Shown here piece by piece: positions 17,101 to 24,636 of a stretch of 30,461 nucleotides of DNA; position 1 is the first letter of the stretch; every line of letters begins with the position of its first letter. The notes beneath the pieces were generated by a model, which saw only the letters and a list, made by a program, of their open reading frames with translations, did not search any database and was not told the DNA's origin. Source of the DNA: LW23 sp041287705 (lineage in GTDB: Bacteria > Verrucomicrobiota > Verrucomicrobiia > Methylacidiphilales > UBA1321); assembly GCA_041287705.1 (NCBI GenBank), contig JBGGNE010000525.1:1-30461 (forward strand), in the 5' to 3' direction. The translations under genes and the position numbers were made by a program.

Positions 17101-18406
17101 CGAAGTAAAAGTGCCCGAAGTGGCCGCACGCTTTCAGCCGGGCGCGGGAGACTTTCTTCGAGAGCTGGCCACGTATCTTACTCGTACATATCGTGTAGCC
17201 ATCGACGCATCCGACTGGAATGCCGACAGCCTCCCCCAGCATCTGCGCCCGCGCGTGGAAGTTGTCGATCAACGCAACAAGACCGTTGCATCCGGACGCG
17301 ATATTGATGCCGTGCGCGCCAGGGTCGCGAAGATCGAAGTGAAATCCAGTGCCTGGGATCGCGCTGTCAGCAAGTGGGAACGCTATGCCATCACAACATG
17401 GAGCTTCGGAGATCTGCCCGAAAATATTGTTGTCGAACACATCGCAGGCGCGCCGCTGCTGGCATGGCCAGGCCTGAGCGCACGCTCCCCGGAAACTGAA
17501 ACCCCGACGTCCTCGACGGAGCTGGAAGTCGACCTGCGCCTCTTCCGCACGAAGGACGAAGCCGAGCGAGAGAGCAGGCGCGGTATCCGTCGCCTGGCGG
17601 AGATCGTGCTCGCGCGCGATATCGCGTGGCTAAACAAGACGCTGGAAACCTGGGCAAAGCAGCAGATTGCCGGCGGAGGAACAAACCCCGTCCCGGGGCA
17701 GAGGCAGACTTCGGGCCTGCAGGGACTTCAGGGCCTGAGTGCGCTGAATACCACGCAGCTTTCCAAATCCGGCGGCAGTCAGGTAGTCGGTACCGCCAGC
17801 AAGGGCGGAGGCGGATCTGCCGTACTGGTTCGTCCCGCTGCCTCCAACGCGGCAACAGCCGCCTCCGTTTCAGCCGCGACAACCCTGCAGCGCGCCGCGC
17901 TTGAGCACATCTGCGCTTCAGCGCTGGTCCTGGTGCCAGTTTACCCCCTTACCGCGCAACGCTTTGAAGCCATGCTGGCGACTGCGAAGCAGACTTTCGC
18001 CACCTGGGCATCCAGCGTGGCCGCCATCACCCGGCAGATTCTGGGCCAGCGCGACACCATTCTGGCTTTTCCTAAGCGCTATGCCGGTTTGGAAGCCGAT
18101 GTCGAGCGCCTGGCCGGTATCGACTTTCTGGCCCGCACACCGCACGCACAGCTCCCCCATCTCCAACGCTACCTCAAAGCCGTCCAGGTCCGGGCCGAGC
18201 GTGCCTCTCTCAACCCCACCAAGGACGCCGAGAAAGCCAAACCGCTGGAACCCTTCGCCGGTAAAGAGCGCGAAGTCCCTGAAGTCCGCCGCCAGGCTTT
18301 CCGCTGGATGCTGGAGGAATTCCGCGTGTCGCTGTTTGCGCCGGAGCTCGGCACCGCTTACCCCGTGTCGCCGCAAAGGCTGAAGGCGCTGAAGGATGGA
18401 GCGTAG
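14102..18406 (+). CDS. hrpA: ATP-dependent RNA helicase HrpA (DEAH box)
   Basis: This large DEAH-box helicase remodels RNA; in Escherichia coli, HrpA processes fimbrial mRNA and rescues stalled ribosomes. The 1434-residue chain has Walker A GETGSGKTT (32-40), DEAH (129-132), SAT (161-163) and motif VI QRAGRAGR (401-408). The winged-helix/ratchet domain (IRSGYQLLHELGALDD), an OB-like region and the HrpA-specific C-terminal domain with PEVRRQAFRWMLEEFRVSLF follow. It is longer than the roughly 1300-residue E. coli protein because of several low-complexity insertions: about residues 203-270 between the RecA lobes, about 676-711, about 800-840, and a Gly/Gln/Ala-rich one at about 1187-1265. The ATG at 14102 is chosen; a GTG at 14072 would add ten residues. 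It is alone in its unit, with no Shine-Dalgarno sequence. Confidence 0.95.
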   Translation: MNFHYPPDLPVCARREEILKALRRSQVLVVAGETGSGKTTQLPKMCLEAGLDKRGMIGCTQPRRVAAMSVSRRVAEELRVPWGRDVGCKMRFADDTSRDTRIKFMTDGILLAEVQSDPMLQAYSALIIDEAHERSLNIDFLLGYLQGLLRRRADLKLVITSATIDTHAFAAAFGNAPIIEVSGRLYPVDIVYRPIGGEREPEVEDELDKAARERDAEPELPEQKQSDTPNVSDIARDLASLGTLRVSPSRNSSATPAPAPMRQKGPAPAFREVGDDISIVEAAARATEDTLIETDDGDILVFLPTERDIREAKDLLEGSLGTGIEVLGLFGRMPAAEQQRIFSPSSRRRVVLATNIAETSITLPRIVTVIDTGLARISRYNPRTRTKRLPVETISQSSANQRAGRAGRVQAGTCIRLYDEDDFARRPPFSQPEIQRANLAEVILRMKAHKLGQIEDFPFIDAPRPQSIRSGYQLLHELGALDDTHELTPMGRELAKLPLDPSLGRMLLQARKEGALPEMLIIAAGLSIPDPRERPETEREQAATAHKSFQDMESDFMSLLKIWRAAPDDRGVSRNALRKFCKSNFLSLTRMREWRDLHKQLSESMEGLTEKPPAAEKAPKAEGNAPAFNLYNALHRSILSGLLGQIAQKKERNDYQASGNRVATIFPGSNLYERKDKPRRGRQQEEAATMAPGKAGAPAATTSPGPAQSAWIMAAEIVQTSQLFARTVARIDPAWVVDLGAHLCKFSYTDQHWSARSGRVLVTERVLIYGMEVHKHQVDYGRINSREATELFIRGALIDDPSSRSDPTARYAPGERNAELSAVGSARSMRSPGAGAAPQRIQHRFFIENRKLREEIDNVLTRVRSSRMHDVDEALYQFYAARIEGVSSIHDLNALVRSRVQDEPMFLCATEEDLLGTDEPIYDRQQFPDEVALGHTVLPVRYSYTPGNEEDGVTLRVPLPVAEKMSTGQIQWMVPGLREEQISVLMRALPKAKRVALMPIEVKVPEVAARFQPGAGDFLRELATYLTRTYRVAIDASDWNADSLPQHLRPRVEVVDQRNKTVASGRDIDAVRARVAKIEVKSSAWDRAVSKWERYAITTWSFGDLPENIVVEHIAGAPLLAWPGLSARSPETETPTSSTELEVDLRLFRTKDEAERESRRGIRRLAEIVLARDIAWLNKTLETWAKQQIAGGGTNPVPGQRQTSGLQGLQGLSALNTTQLSKSGGSQVVGTASKGGGGSAVLVRPAASNAATAASVSAATTLQRAALEHICASALVLVPVYPLTAQRFEAMLATAKQTFATWASSVAAITRQILGQRDTILAFPKRYAGLEADVERLAGIDFLARTPHAQLPHLQRYLKAVQVRAERASLNPTKDAEKAKPLEPFAGKEREVPEVRRQAFRWMLEEFRVSLFAPELGTAYPVSPQRLKALKDGA

Positions 18407-18766
18407 CGTTTGTTAGAAAAGGAAGATTATTCGGATATTACGAGTGACAATCCAGTCCTTATTTTTACACACGCAGGCAACAAGCACTATAGCCAAGGTG
18501 CACATGGCAATGAAGTGGGGACAGAGAGTGGAAACCGAAAAAACCAACGGTTCTGGTGTATAGTGGATTAGAACATAGGTAAGCGCATTTCGGCATCCTT
18601 TTTGATTCAGGGTGCGATCTAAATGGGGCACCACTCTCCGCGAAGGCTGAGCGAAGCGAGCGAGGATCCCCCAGGATAAAGTTCCACATTTAATTGCATC
18701 CGTTGATTTGCCTGTTGCCGCGATTTTACTCCTCAATTCGCATCAATACCGTATGCTCTTACCTAC
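18407..18766. other. 360-base intergenic region with a GCGAAGCGAG-type repeat-like segment
   Basis: No convincing gene lies between hrpA and the DUF58 gene. Open frames on the minus strand (18413-18736) have no recognisable protein character. At about 18640-18690 the sequence GAGCGAAGCGAGCGAGG is built from overlapping GCGA units next to GGGGCACC and GGATCCCCC. It looks like a fragment of a dispersed intergenic repeat, although only one copy is in this window. No clear terminator follows hrpA. Confidence 0.4.
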
Positions 18767-20191
18767 ATGATTGTTCCGCGACAACGGTTGCTGGTGCTTT
18801 GCGCTGTGGTGGGGGTGCCTGCGCTGGGATGCATTGGCCTGGGCGGGGCAGTGCTGTTTCCTGGCGCGCTGGCGTTTGTGTTGGCGCTGGCCGTGGCGCT
18901 GGTGGACATGGTGGCTGGCAGGCGCCTGGTGAAAGGGCTGCGGGTAGAGTATCCGCCCGATACGCGCATGCCCAAGGAGAAGGCGGGGGAGTTTGTCTTC
19001 ACGCTGACCAACGATTCTTCGTCCGCCGCGCAACTGCTTTGTGCGGTACCATTTCCTCTGGAAGTCTCCACGGCGGTGGAGGCGCTGCCCCTGAAGGTTC
19101 CGCCGCCGGGGTTACAGTTATCCGTCACATTTCCGTGCCTGCCCAGGCGGCGCGGCGTTTATCTGCTGCAGGGGGCCTACATCGAAGTATTTTCGCCGCT
19201 GGGACTGTGGGGCGTTCGCGCTGTGTTGCCTGCCGCGGGGCGCCTGCATGTGTATCCTAACCTTCAGTACGATCGCAAGAAGCTGGCGGCGATGTTTTTG
19301 CGAAGGGGCGACATGGGGCTGCATACGCAGCGCCAGATGGGAAAAGGCCGCGAATTTGAGAAGCTGCGCGAGTATTTTGCGGGCGATGACGTGGGCGATA
19401 TTCACTGGAAAGCCACCGCGCGCCGCGGGCATCCCGTCACCAAAGTCTTTCAGATCGAGCGCACGCAGGAAGTGTATGTCGTCATGGATGCCTCGCGGCT
19501 GAGCGCTCGCCCGGCTGGCGTGGCGTCACGTCAGGCGGAGGAGATGCTGGCCAAAGTGCGCAAGCGCTCGCTGGAGATGCGCGGCGATATGGAAGTGGTG
19601 GAGCCGGACGTGGACGTCAATGTCTCGCCTATGCTGGACCGCTACATGATGGCCGGGCTGGTATTGGCGCAAGTGAGCCAGCGGCAGGGCGACGTGTTTG
19701 GCATGGCGGTATTCAGCGATCGCGTCCACACGTTTCTGCGGGCCAAGACCGGGCCCAGCCATTACCATGCGTGCCGCGATGCACTCTCCGCAGTGGAGCC
19801 GCGGCTGGTGGCGCCGGACTTTGGGGATCTCGCCACCACACTGCGCACCAAGCTGCGGCGGCGCGCGCTGATCATCGTCATGACTTCGCTGGAGGATCAG
19901 GCGATCGCAGAGCATCTGGAGACCAATCTTGGGCTGCTGACGCGACAGCACCTGGTGCTTGTCTGCATGATTCAGCCGCCCGGTGTGGCCCCCATGTTTG
20001 AGAACCAGAACGCAGAGAGCAGCGACGATGTATACCGGCATTTTGCCGGACATCTGCGCTGGGAGGATCTGCGCGAACGCGAAGCCAGGCTGCGCAAGGC
20101 CGGCGCGCATTTCTGCATGCTGCCCAACAACCGCTTCAGCGCGGATATTGTTTCGGAATATATCAATATTAAGCGACGCCAGCTTATCTGA
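18767..20191 (+). CDS. DUF58 (vWA-like) membrane protein
   Basis: The 474-residue protein has two N-terminal membrane helices (about 8-27 and 29-47). A beta-rich region (FVFTLTNDSSSAAQLLC and RRRGVYLLQGAYIEVFSPLG) follows. The DUF58 signature comes next at about 201-219 (REYFAGDDVGDIHWKATAR). The vWA-like domain then starts with VVMDASR (238-244), which retains the first Asp-x-Ser of a metal-binding site. DUF58 proteins normally stand next to a MoxR AAA ATPase and transglutaminase-like or vWA membrane proteins, and take part in envelope complex assembly or substrate insertion. Here no MoxR gene is next to it. The following genes are instead two small membrane proteins of the YxLSxGP family. 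The ATG at 18767 puts the first helix at the N-terminus. The family is certain and the function is not. Confidence 0.9.
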   Translation: MIVPRQRLLVLCAVVGVPALGCIGLGGAVLFPGALAFVLALAVALVDMVAGRRLVKGLRVEYPPDTRMPKEKAGEFVFTLTNDSSSAAQLLCAVPFPLEVSTAVEALPLKVPPPGLQLSVTFPCLPRRRGVYLLQGAYIEVFSPLGLWGVRAVLPAAGRLHVYPNLQYDRKKLAAMFLRRGDMGLHTQRQMGKGREFEKLREYFAGDDVGDIHWKATARRGHPVTKVFQIERTQEVYVVMDASRLSARPAGVASRQAEEMLAKVRKRSLEMRGDMEVVEPDVDVNVSPMLDRYMMAGLVLAQVSQRQGDVFGMAVFSDRVHTFLRAKTGPSHYHACRDALSAVEPRLVAPDFGDLATTLRTKLRRRALIIVMTSLEDQAIAEHLETNLGLLTRQHLVLVCMIQPPGVAPMFENQNAESSDDVYRHFAGHLRWEDLREREARLRKAGAHFCMLPNNRFSADIVSEYINIKRRQLI

Positions 20192-20360
20192 CGGGATAGC
20201 TCTGTATTCGCCGTTGCGGCAGAACCAAAGATTACTTGCGCGGAGCATAAGATGCGTGCATGCTATGCCACCGCAAGCAGCCGGAAGCCCCGGCAAAACT
20301 CGGGTAAAAAGGGGAAAGGGCGTTACAATTTGGAGTGACTCGTTCGTTTTACTGCCTGCC

Positions 20361-20762
20361 ATGACTTCTTCACCCTCTGACAATTCTCAGCCCCAGAATG
20401 CCGCGGAACCGCAGTCGAAGCGTATTCCCGCGCGGGTGCGTCGCCGGTACGCAGCATATTGTGTGGCTCTTGGTGCCTTGCTGATGACGGGCTATGCGCT
20501 CAGCATCGGGCCCGTAGCCTATTACAGCTGCAAGCTGAATCTCGGCGTATCGCGGTATTCCTATATCATTGAGCCTTCTGTCGGTAAGGGCAACAGCATA
20601 TATGTAATGGAAGGTTCCGCAGTATCGAATCCGCACCCGATGGTGGAGAATATCTACCTGCCGCTGATGTTGTTTTGCACCTATGTTCCGTATGCGGATA
20701 ACGCCATGAACTCGTACCTGGGTTTGTGGGATAAAACCTTTCACATAGAAAAGAAAGCGTGA
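20361..20762 (+). CDS. Small membrane protein of the YxLSxGP family (member B)
   Basis: This 133-residue protein is not of a family I can name. A hydrophilic N-terminus (1-30, ending in RIPARVRRRY) precedes a membrane helix that ends in GYALSIGPVAYY. A loop of about 60 residues follows, then NIYLPLMLFCTYVPYADN and SYLGLWDKTF. The loop is much longer than in member A (13071) and differs from that in member C (20815), but the two flanking motifs match in order and spacing. Positive charges before the helix suggest the N-terminus is inside and the motif region is outside or membrane-embedded. The frame is open far upstream through the end of the DUF58 gene, but the ATG at 20361 gives the natural domain start. 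Member C follows after 52 bases. Confidence 0.72.
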   Translation: MTSSPSDNSQPQNAAEPQSKRIPARVRRRYAAYCVALGALLMTGYALSIGPVAYYSCKLNLGVSRYSYIIEPSVGKGNSIYVMEGSAVSNPHPMVENIYLPLMLFCTYVPYADNAMNSYLGLWDKTFHIEKKA

Positions 20763-20814
20763 ACGCCATGAAGTCATGAGCTGAAAACGCTAAGCCAACC
20801 AGGCTTGCCTGCGT

Positions 20815-21444
20815 ATGAATACCCTGCCTGTTCACGTTACTCAGAACGGCGGCCCGACCGCCGGGGGAAAGGCGTTATCCGGCAAGGCACACAAGCGCGG
20901 AGGCAGTTCGGGCTCCTGGAGTTTCCCCACATGGCTGATGATATGCGCGCTGGTACTCTATCCCCTGAGTGTGGGGCCGATAAGCTGGTGCTGGGAGGAA
21001 GTGATTCTTTCGCAGGATGATACGAACCAGTTCCGCGCCCGGCGCGATCGCGGTGCAGCAGAAGCCCCGTTTATGGGCCGTTTTTATGTTTTACCGGGAA
21101 TATACCAGCCGTTAATGTGGGCCTATGGCTCCGCGCCGGCCGTACGTAACATGATGGATGGCTACCTGCGCATGTGGGGCAGGCTGCTGACACTTCAGCC
21201 GATCCCTAACTTTGAGTTCCGCTTCCCCAAGCTAAGCCCGTGGGAAGACTCCAAAACAACCGGAATGCCAGTGCAGATCTGCAGCGGATCCTCCGGCACG
21301 GGGGACAGAAACGCGGTAAGAGACTTCCTGGGCGGCGGAGCTCAGGAAGGCGACGGTGTCGGATTTCATTCGCACAAAAGCACGGATGAATCCGGCGGCG
21401 GAACGTCCGGACTGGAGTTTACGCCCTGTCTAATAAAACGATGA
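20815..21444 (+). CDS. Membrane protein of the YxLSxGP family with hydrophilic C-terminal extension (member C)
   Basis: This 209-residue protein shares the family framework. A basic, Gly/Ser-rich N-terminus (1-35) precedes the membrane helix WLMICALVLYPLSVGPISW. A charged loop follows, then PGIYQPLMWAYGSAPAVRN, DGYLRMWGRL and a unique tail of about 80 residues. The tail is rich in Gly, Ser and Asp (GDRNAVRDFLGGGAQEGDG) and looks disordered; I see no domain in it. The gene lies directly downstream of member B and probably shares its transcript. The role is unknown. Position next to DUF58 hints at an envelope complex, but this rests only on proximity. Confidence 0.7.
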   Translation: MNTLPVHVTQNGGPTAGGKALSGKAHKRGGSSGSWSFPTWLMICALVLYPLSVGPISWCWEEVILSQDDTNQFRARRDRGAAEAPFMGRFYVLPGIYQPLMWAYGSAPAVRNMMDGYLRMWGRLLTLQPIPNFEFRFPKLSPWEDSKTTGMPVQICSGSSGTGDRNAVRDFLGGGAQEGDGVGFHSHKSTDESGGGTSGLEFTPCLIKR

Positions 21445-21757
21445 GAGAGGGATTTCCTCCTGAAGTAAGTGCATTTCGCATCGTTAGTTGGGAGGAAAGC
21501 CGGGATTAATTTCGAGGTGCAGGCAAGGCGCGGTTGAAGGAGTGCATTCGATTGAATGCTCAACTAAAATCGCAACGCAGCCTGCACTTACTATTGGGCC
21601 GGGCAAAGGAGCCAAAGACTGGACTGTAACGAGTCGGCGCATTCAGGAAGGCGTACTGAAACCTGTACAGACTGCAGGATAGCTGGAAAAAAGGCTGATT
21701 TCAGGCTATGTAACGTTTATGTGAACGTTGCCTGATCGGAATAAACCAATATCGTCC
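21445..21757. other. 313-base intergenic region with crossing inverted repeats
   Basis: No credible gene is seen. An 8-base inverted repeat (TTTCCTCC at 21453-21460 with GGAGGAAA at 21491-21498) and a 10-base one (AGTAAGTGCA at 21464-21473 with TGCACTTACT at 21583-21592) cross each other as in a pseudoknot. A compact hairpin, GCATTC-GATT-GAATGC (21544-21559), lies inside the longer span. The region could hold a structured RNA or leader, or the pairs may be coincidental. A 64-codon frame starting with TTG at 21488 lacks protein character. Confidence 0.35.
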
Positions 21758-22291
21758 ATGATTTCGCCGCCCGACAATCCCCAACGCTGGTGTGACTTCG
21801 ACAGACTTGCCCGGCTTGTCTCCGATCAGTTTGACCGGGATTCGCACTATTCGCCGCACGGGCCGGATCACTGGCGCCGTGTGGAGCGTAACGGGCTGTG
21901 GCTTTCCACGCACACGGGCGCGGATATCATGGTTGTGCGTATCTTCGCGTGGCTGCACGATTCCCAGCGGCTGAACGACGGCCATGATCCGGACCATGGT
22001 CCACGAGCGGCCGAGTACGCACAGACTCTCTTTGGCGATTTCTTTGAGATGGACGAACCCGCATTCGAGGCGCTGCTGTACGCCTGCAACGGCCACACTC
22101 ACGAACAGTCTTCCCCGGACTCCACCATCGGCACCTGCTGGGATGCCGATCGCCTGGATCTTGGGCGCGTGGGCGTTATCCCCAGTGAAGAGTATATGAG
22201 CACTGGCTTTGGCAGAGCTGTAGCCCGCGCCGGATCGTTCGCCCCCTTCCGAGAAGAGTTGAGGAAAGCTGGTATGCGAGAGGTGCCTTAA
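21758..22291 (+). CDS. HD-domain metal-dependent phosphohydrolase-like protein
   Basis: This 177-residue cytoplasmic protein carries the HD superfamily motifs. HGPDHWRRVERNG (34-46) supplies the first His. WLHDSQRLNDGHDPDHG (65-81) contains the HD pair His67-Asp68. CNGHTH (110-115) supplies further His residues, and CWDADRLDLGRVG (127-139) carries the terminal Asp. All expected metal ligands are present. Such proteins hydrolyse phosphomonoesters or nucleotides, but the substrate is not visible here. The start at the ATG at 21758 is favoured over a TTG at 21728. The zinc-ribbon gene converges from the other strand after 41 bases. That gap contains a short ACAAG/CTTGT inverted repeat but no T run. 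Confidence 0.87.
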   Translation: MISPPDNPQRWCDFDRLARLVSDQFDRDSHYSPHGPDHWRRVERNGLWLSTHTGADIMVVRIFAWLHDSQRLNDGHDPDHGPRAAEYAQTLFGDFFEMDEPAFEALLYACNGHTHEQSSPDSTIGTCWDADRLDLGRVGVIPSEEYMSTGFGRAVARAGSFAPFREELRKAGMREVP

Positions 22292-22332
22292 CAAGTGGCA
22301 TACCTTGTCACATGTCGGCGCGCTGGGCTGGT

Positions 22333-23040
22333 TTAATCCTCTTCCCAATACACGAAGCGGCCGCAGTTGGTGCAGGTTTGCAGGGTGTCCTGGGTTCTGA
22401 TGCGAAGCGAGGTATTCATCGTCAGCTTCATGTGGCAGCCGTTGCAGACGCCATGGCGGACGGGGACGATGGCGGCATCCTTTTTACTCTTCAGGATACG
22501 GCGATACTGATCCAGGATTTCTTCGGGAACGATTTCCTCGCTCTTTTTCTGCTGGGAGCGCAGATCGGCTAACTCTTTTTCCAGGTAACTCTTGCGGGCT
22601 TTCAGGTCTTCGCGGGACTTTGTTGTCTTGGCCTCGAACTCGGCCAGGGCGGCTTTCTCGGTGGCAGTGGCGGCGAGACCTGTCTCATACCGCTGCATTA
22701 ACTCTAACTCTTCGTCTTCTAAAGCGTGAATGTCTTTCTCGGCCCTTACTATCTCGTGGGCCAGCGCCGCGTATTCTTCGTTTTTACGGGTTTGCAGTTG
22801 CTGCTGCTTGTAGCGGGCAATCTGGCCGCGTTTAGAAGCTGCTTCCAGGTCCAGCCGTTTTCGTTCTGCTTCGGCCGCCATGGTTTCAGCTTTAAGCCGG
22901 GCGAGGCCGGCGGAACGATCGGTCAACGCCTTTTGCAGCGCGGCATCCTGGGCCGGCATGCGGGTGAGTTCGCGCTCCAGCTCTGCCACGCGGAGGTCCC
23001 GATGCTGAAGTACGAGGAGTGCCTCGTTGAGTTCAAACAT
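22333..23040 (-). CDS. Coiled-coil zinc-ribbon protein (DUF164/CT398-like)
   Basis: The 235-residue cytoplasmic protein consists of a long antiparallel coiled coil (about 10-165; for example VAELERELTRMPAQDAALQ and ALEDEELELMQRYETGLA) ending in a C4 zinc ribbon. The ribbon cysteines are Cys199, Cys202, Cys223 and Cys226 (VCNGCHMKL and TCTNCGRFVYW). This matches the widespread family related to chlamydial CT398, which folds as a helical hairpin plus zinc ribbon. Members have been linked to sigma-54 and secretion ATPase partners in Chlamydia, but no general role is known. It lies downstream of the TPR gene on the same strand, but an intrinsic terminator between them (23149-23193) indicates a separate transcript. 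There is no Shine-Dalgarno sequence. Confidence 0.9.
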   Translation of the reverse strand: MFELNEALLVLQHRDLRVAELERELTRMPAQDAALQKALTDRSAGLARLKAETMAAEAERKRLDLEAASKRGQIARYKQQQLQTRKNEEYAALAHEIVRAEKDIHALEDEELELMQRYETGLAATATEKAALAEFEAKTTKSREDLKARKSYLEKELADLRSQQKKSEEIVPEEILDQYRRILKSKKDAAIVPVRHGVCNGCHMKLTMNTSLRIRTQDTLQTCTNCGRFVYWEED

Positions 23041-23148
23041 GATGCTATTGATACTTACCGACTTGTGGGGCGTCGGGCGAGGATTTTCTCGGTATAAATT
23101 GCTCTGTGATTAAGCAGGGCCGGTTTGCCGGGGTAGAAACAGGCGGCC

Positions 23149-23193
23149 TTAAAAAGCACAGAACCCGGAATCGTAGTGATGCCGGGTTTTGTG
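23149..23193 (-). terminator. Intrinsic terminator after the TPR gene
   Basis: On the minus strand, a 12-base stem (CACAAAACCCGG with CCGGGTTCTGTG, one G-U pair) encloses a 13-base loop. CTTTTT follows directly. It begins about 40 bases after the stop codon of the TPR gene and lies upstream of the zinc-ribbon gene, so it should end the TPR transcript. It is the clearest terminator in the window. Confidence 0.88.
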
Positions 23194-23234
23194 AGAGCTG
23201 CACGTGCCAGCCGAACGGCTGTCGCTGAGTGGAA

Positions 23235-24629
23235 TCAGCCTGCGCTGTTGTAGTAATCTTCCACAAGCTGGGAAACGTCTTTGTAGGCCATGTCGACTTC
23301 GTAGATTTTCTTCAGCAGGTCGATCATCTTTTCCTTCTGGCCGGTGTTCTTGTAGATCGTGGCCAGATTGTAGACGATTTCCTTCTTGGTATCGTCCATG
23401 AAGGCGAGTTCGCTGATCGCGCCCAGGAAGGTCTTTTCGGCAAGATCGTTCATGTTACGCTTGGCGAAGGAGAGGCCCATCATGTTGTAGGCGGGGATGC
23501 GGACGCTGGGCTGCTTCAGGCTCTGCTGCAGCTCGGGGAGCGCTTCCTTATAGTTGCCGGCGTGGTAGAGGGCGGCCCCGAGTTCGTAGCGGTACTGGCC
23601 GTCGTTCGGGTACTTGCGAACGCGTTCGCGTGCCACATCCAGGGTCAGCTCGGCGCGCTGGGCCTTCAACTGGTCAACGGAGGACTGGTACTGCTCGGGA
23701 TCCTGATCCGCTGCGGCCTGGTAAAGGGCGATCTGCTTGTCCAACTGCTTGAAGCGAAGATCGGCCAGCAGTTTTTCGATAGAGGTATCGGTGCGACCAC
23801 CGGTCTCGTAAGTATAGGCGTACCACTCGATCGCTTTTTCCAGATCATCCTTCTTCAGGAAGAGATCGGCGATACGGCGGGGGTGATTGAGATTGTTCGG
23901 TTCGCGCTGCAGCAGGGCAAAGAGCTCGGCGATCTGCTCATCCATGGCTTTCTCGCTCTTGACCTGTTTGCCGGCGGTTTCCAGTGCGGCGGCTCCCTTC
24001 TTGTCCTGAATCAGGTCGCGATAATCCTTGGCGCCGCTCCAGTTGCCGGAGGTAGAGGCATGCATGGCGGTGGCATTCTTCATACCACTGATGGCTTCGC
24101 CGTCGCGGGGATCGATACCGACGATCGCTTCGTAAACCTTTACGGCGCGGTGTCCGTCGCCCATACGCATGTAGGTCTGGGCCAGCTCGTGCAGCAGGGC
24201 TTTGTCCTTGGGTTTGGCTTCGCGAAGGGTCTCGTAGGCCAGGGCGGCGATCTCCGGCAGGCCGGCGGCGAGAGCGGCTTCGGCCTGGGCTTTATTGGCA
24301 GTGGCGTTAAAGGGATCAATAGCGAGCGCTTCCTCGGCCAGAACAATGGCTTCGACAGGCATCTTCTTTACCGCTCCGCTCGCCTTCATGGCGGCACCGG
24401 AGGCCTTCAGCTGCACCATGGGTTTGGAGAAGGTGGACAGCGCTTTAAATTGCTGGATGGAGGCTGCGCGTACACGCTGACGTCCTTCCAGAAATTCCGG
24501 CTCGCTCTTCAGGATGGTCTGACCGAGCTGCAGTACATAGCCAAAGTTCTTGGCATCGAAGGCTTCGCGGGCGCGCCGCCACAGGTCGCGATTATTGGAT
24601 TGGAGTTCTTTTTCGGTCTTAACGGCCAT
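23235..24629 (-). CDS. Tetratricopeptide-repeat protein
   Basis: The 464-residue protein has no signal peptide or membrane segment, so it should be cytoplasmic. The conserved N-terminus (KTEKELQSNNRDLWRRAREA) begins a first helical region. TPR units follow, for example AIVLAEEALAIDPFNATANK, AKPKDKALLHELAQTYMRMG with GDGHRAVKVYEAIVGIDPRD, RYELGAALYHAGNYKEALPE and YNLATIYKNTGQKEKMIDLL. TPRs are protein-binding scaffolds. The start is set at 24629 because AGGA lies seven bases upstream; the other ATG at 24635 would leave only one base of spacing. The gene ends at a strong terminator. I associate this N-terminal pattern with TPR proteins of Verrucomicrobiota such as the Opitutaceae, from memory only. 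The partner is unknown. Confidence 0.88.
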   Translation of the reverse strand: MAVKTEKELQSNNRDLWRRAREAFDAKNFGYVLQLGQTILKSEPEFLEGRQRVRAASIQQFKALSTFSKPMVQLKASGAAMKASGAVKKMPVEAIVLAEEALAIDPFNATANKAQAEAALAAGLPEIAALAYETLREAKPKDKALLHELAQTYMRMGDGHRAVKVYEAIVGIDPRDGEAISGMKNATAMHASTSGNWSGAKDYRDLIQDKKGAAALETAGKQVKSEKAMDEQIAELFALLQREPNNLNHPRRIADLFLKKDDLEKAIEWYAYTYETGGRTDTSIEKLLADLRFKQLDKQIALYQAAADQDPEQYQSSVDQLKAQRAELTLDVARERVRKYPNDGQYRYELGAALYHAGNYKEALPELQQSLKQPSVRIPAYNMMGLSFAKRNMNDLAEKTFLGAISELAFMDDTKKEIVYNLATIYKNTGQKEKMIDLLKKIYEVDMAYKDVSQLVEDYYNSAG

Positions 24630-24636
24630 TGTCATA

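Noticed and set aside
18413..18736. A 107-codon minus-strand frame between hrpA and DUF58
   Set aside because: There is no domain or homology that I can see. It covers the repeat-like segment and looks like chance open frame.
21488..21682. A 64-codon frame with a TTG start between member C and the HD gene
   Set aside because: It has no Shine-Dalgarno sequence, no domain and no family resemblance, and it overlaps the inverted repeats.
23667..23677. CAACTGGTCAA, an 11-base match to the TetR operator core
   Set aside because: It lies inside the TPR coding region, encodes ordinary residues, and lacks the left half of the palindrome (11 of 18 matches overall).
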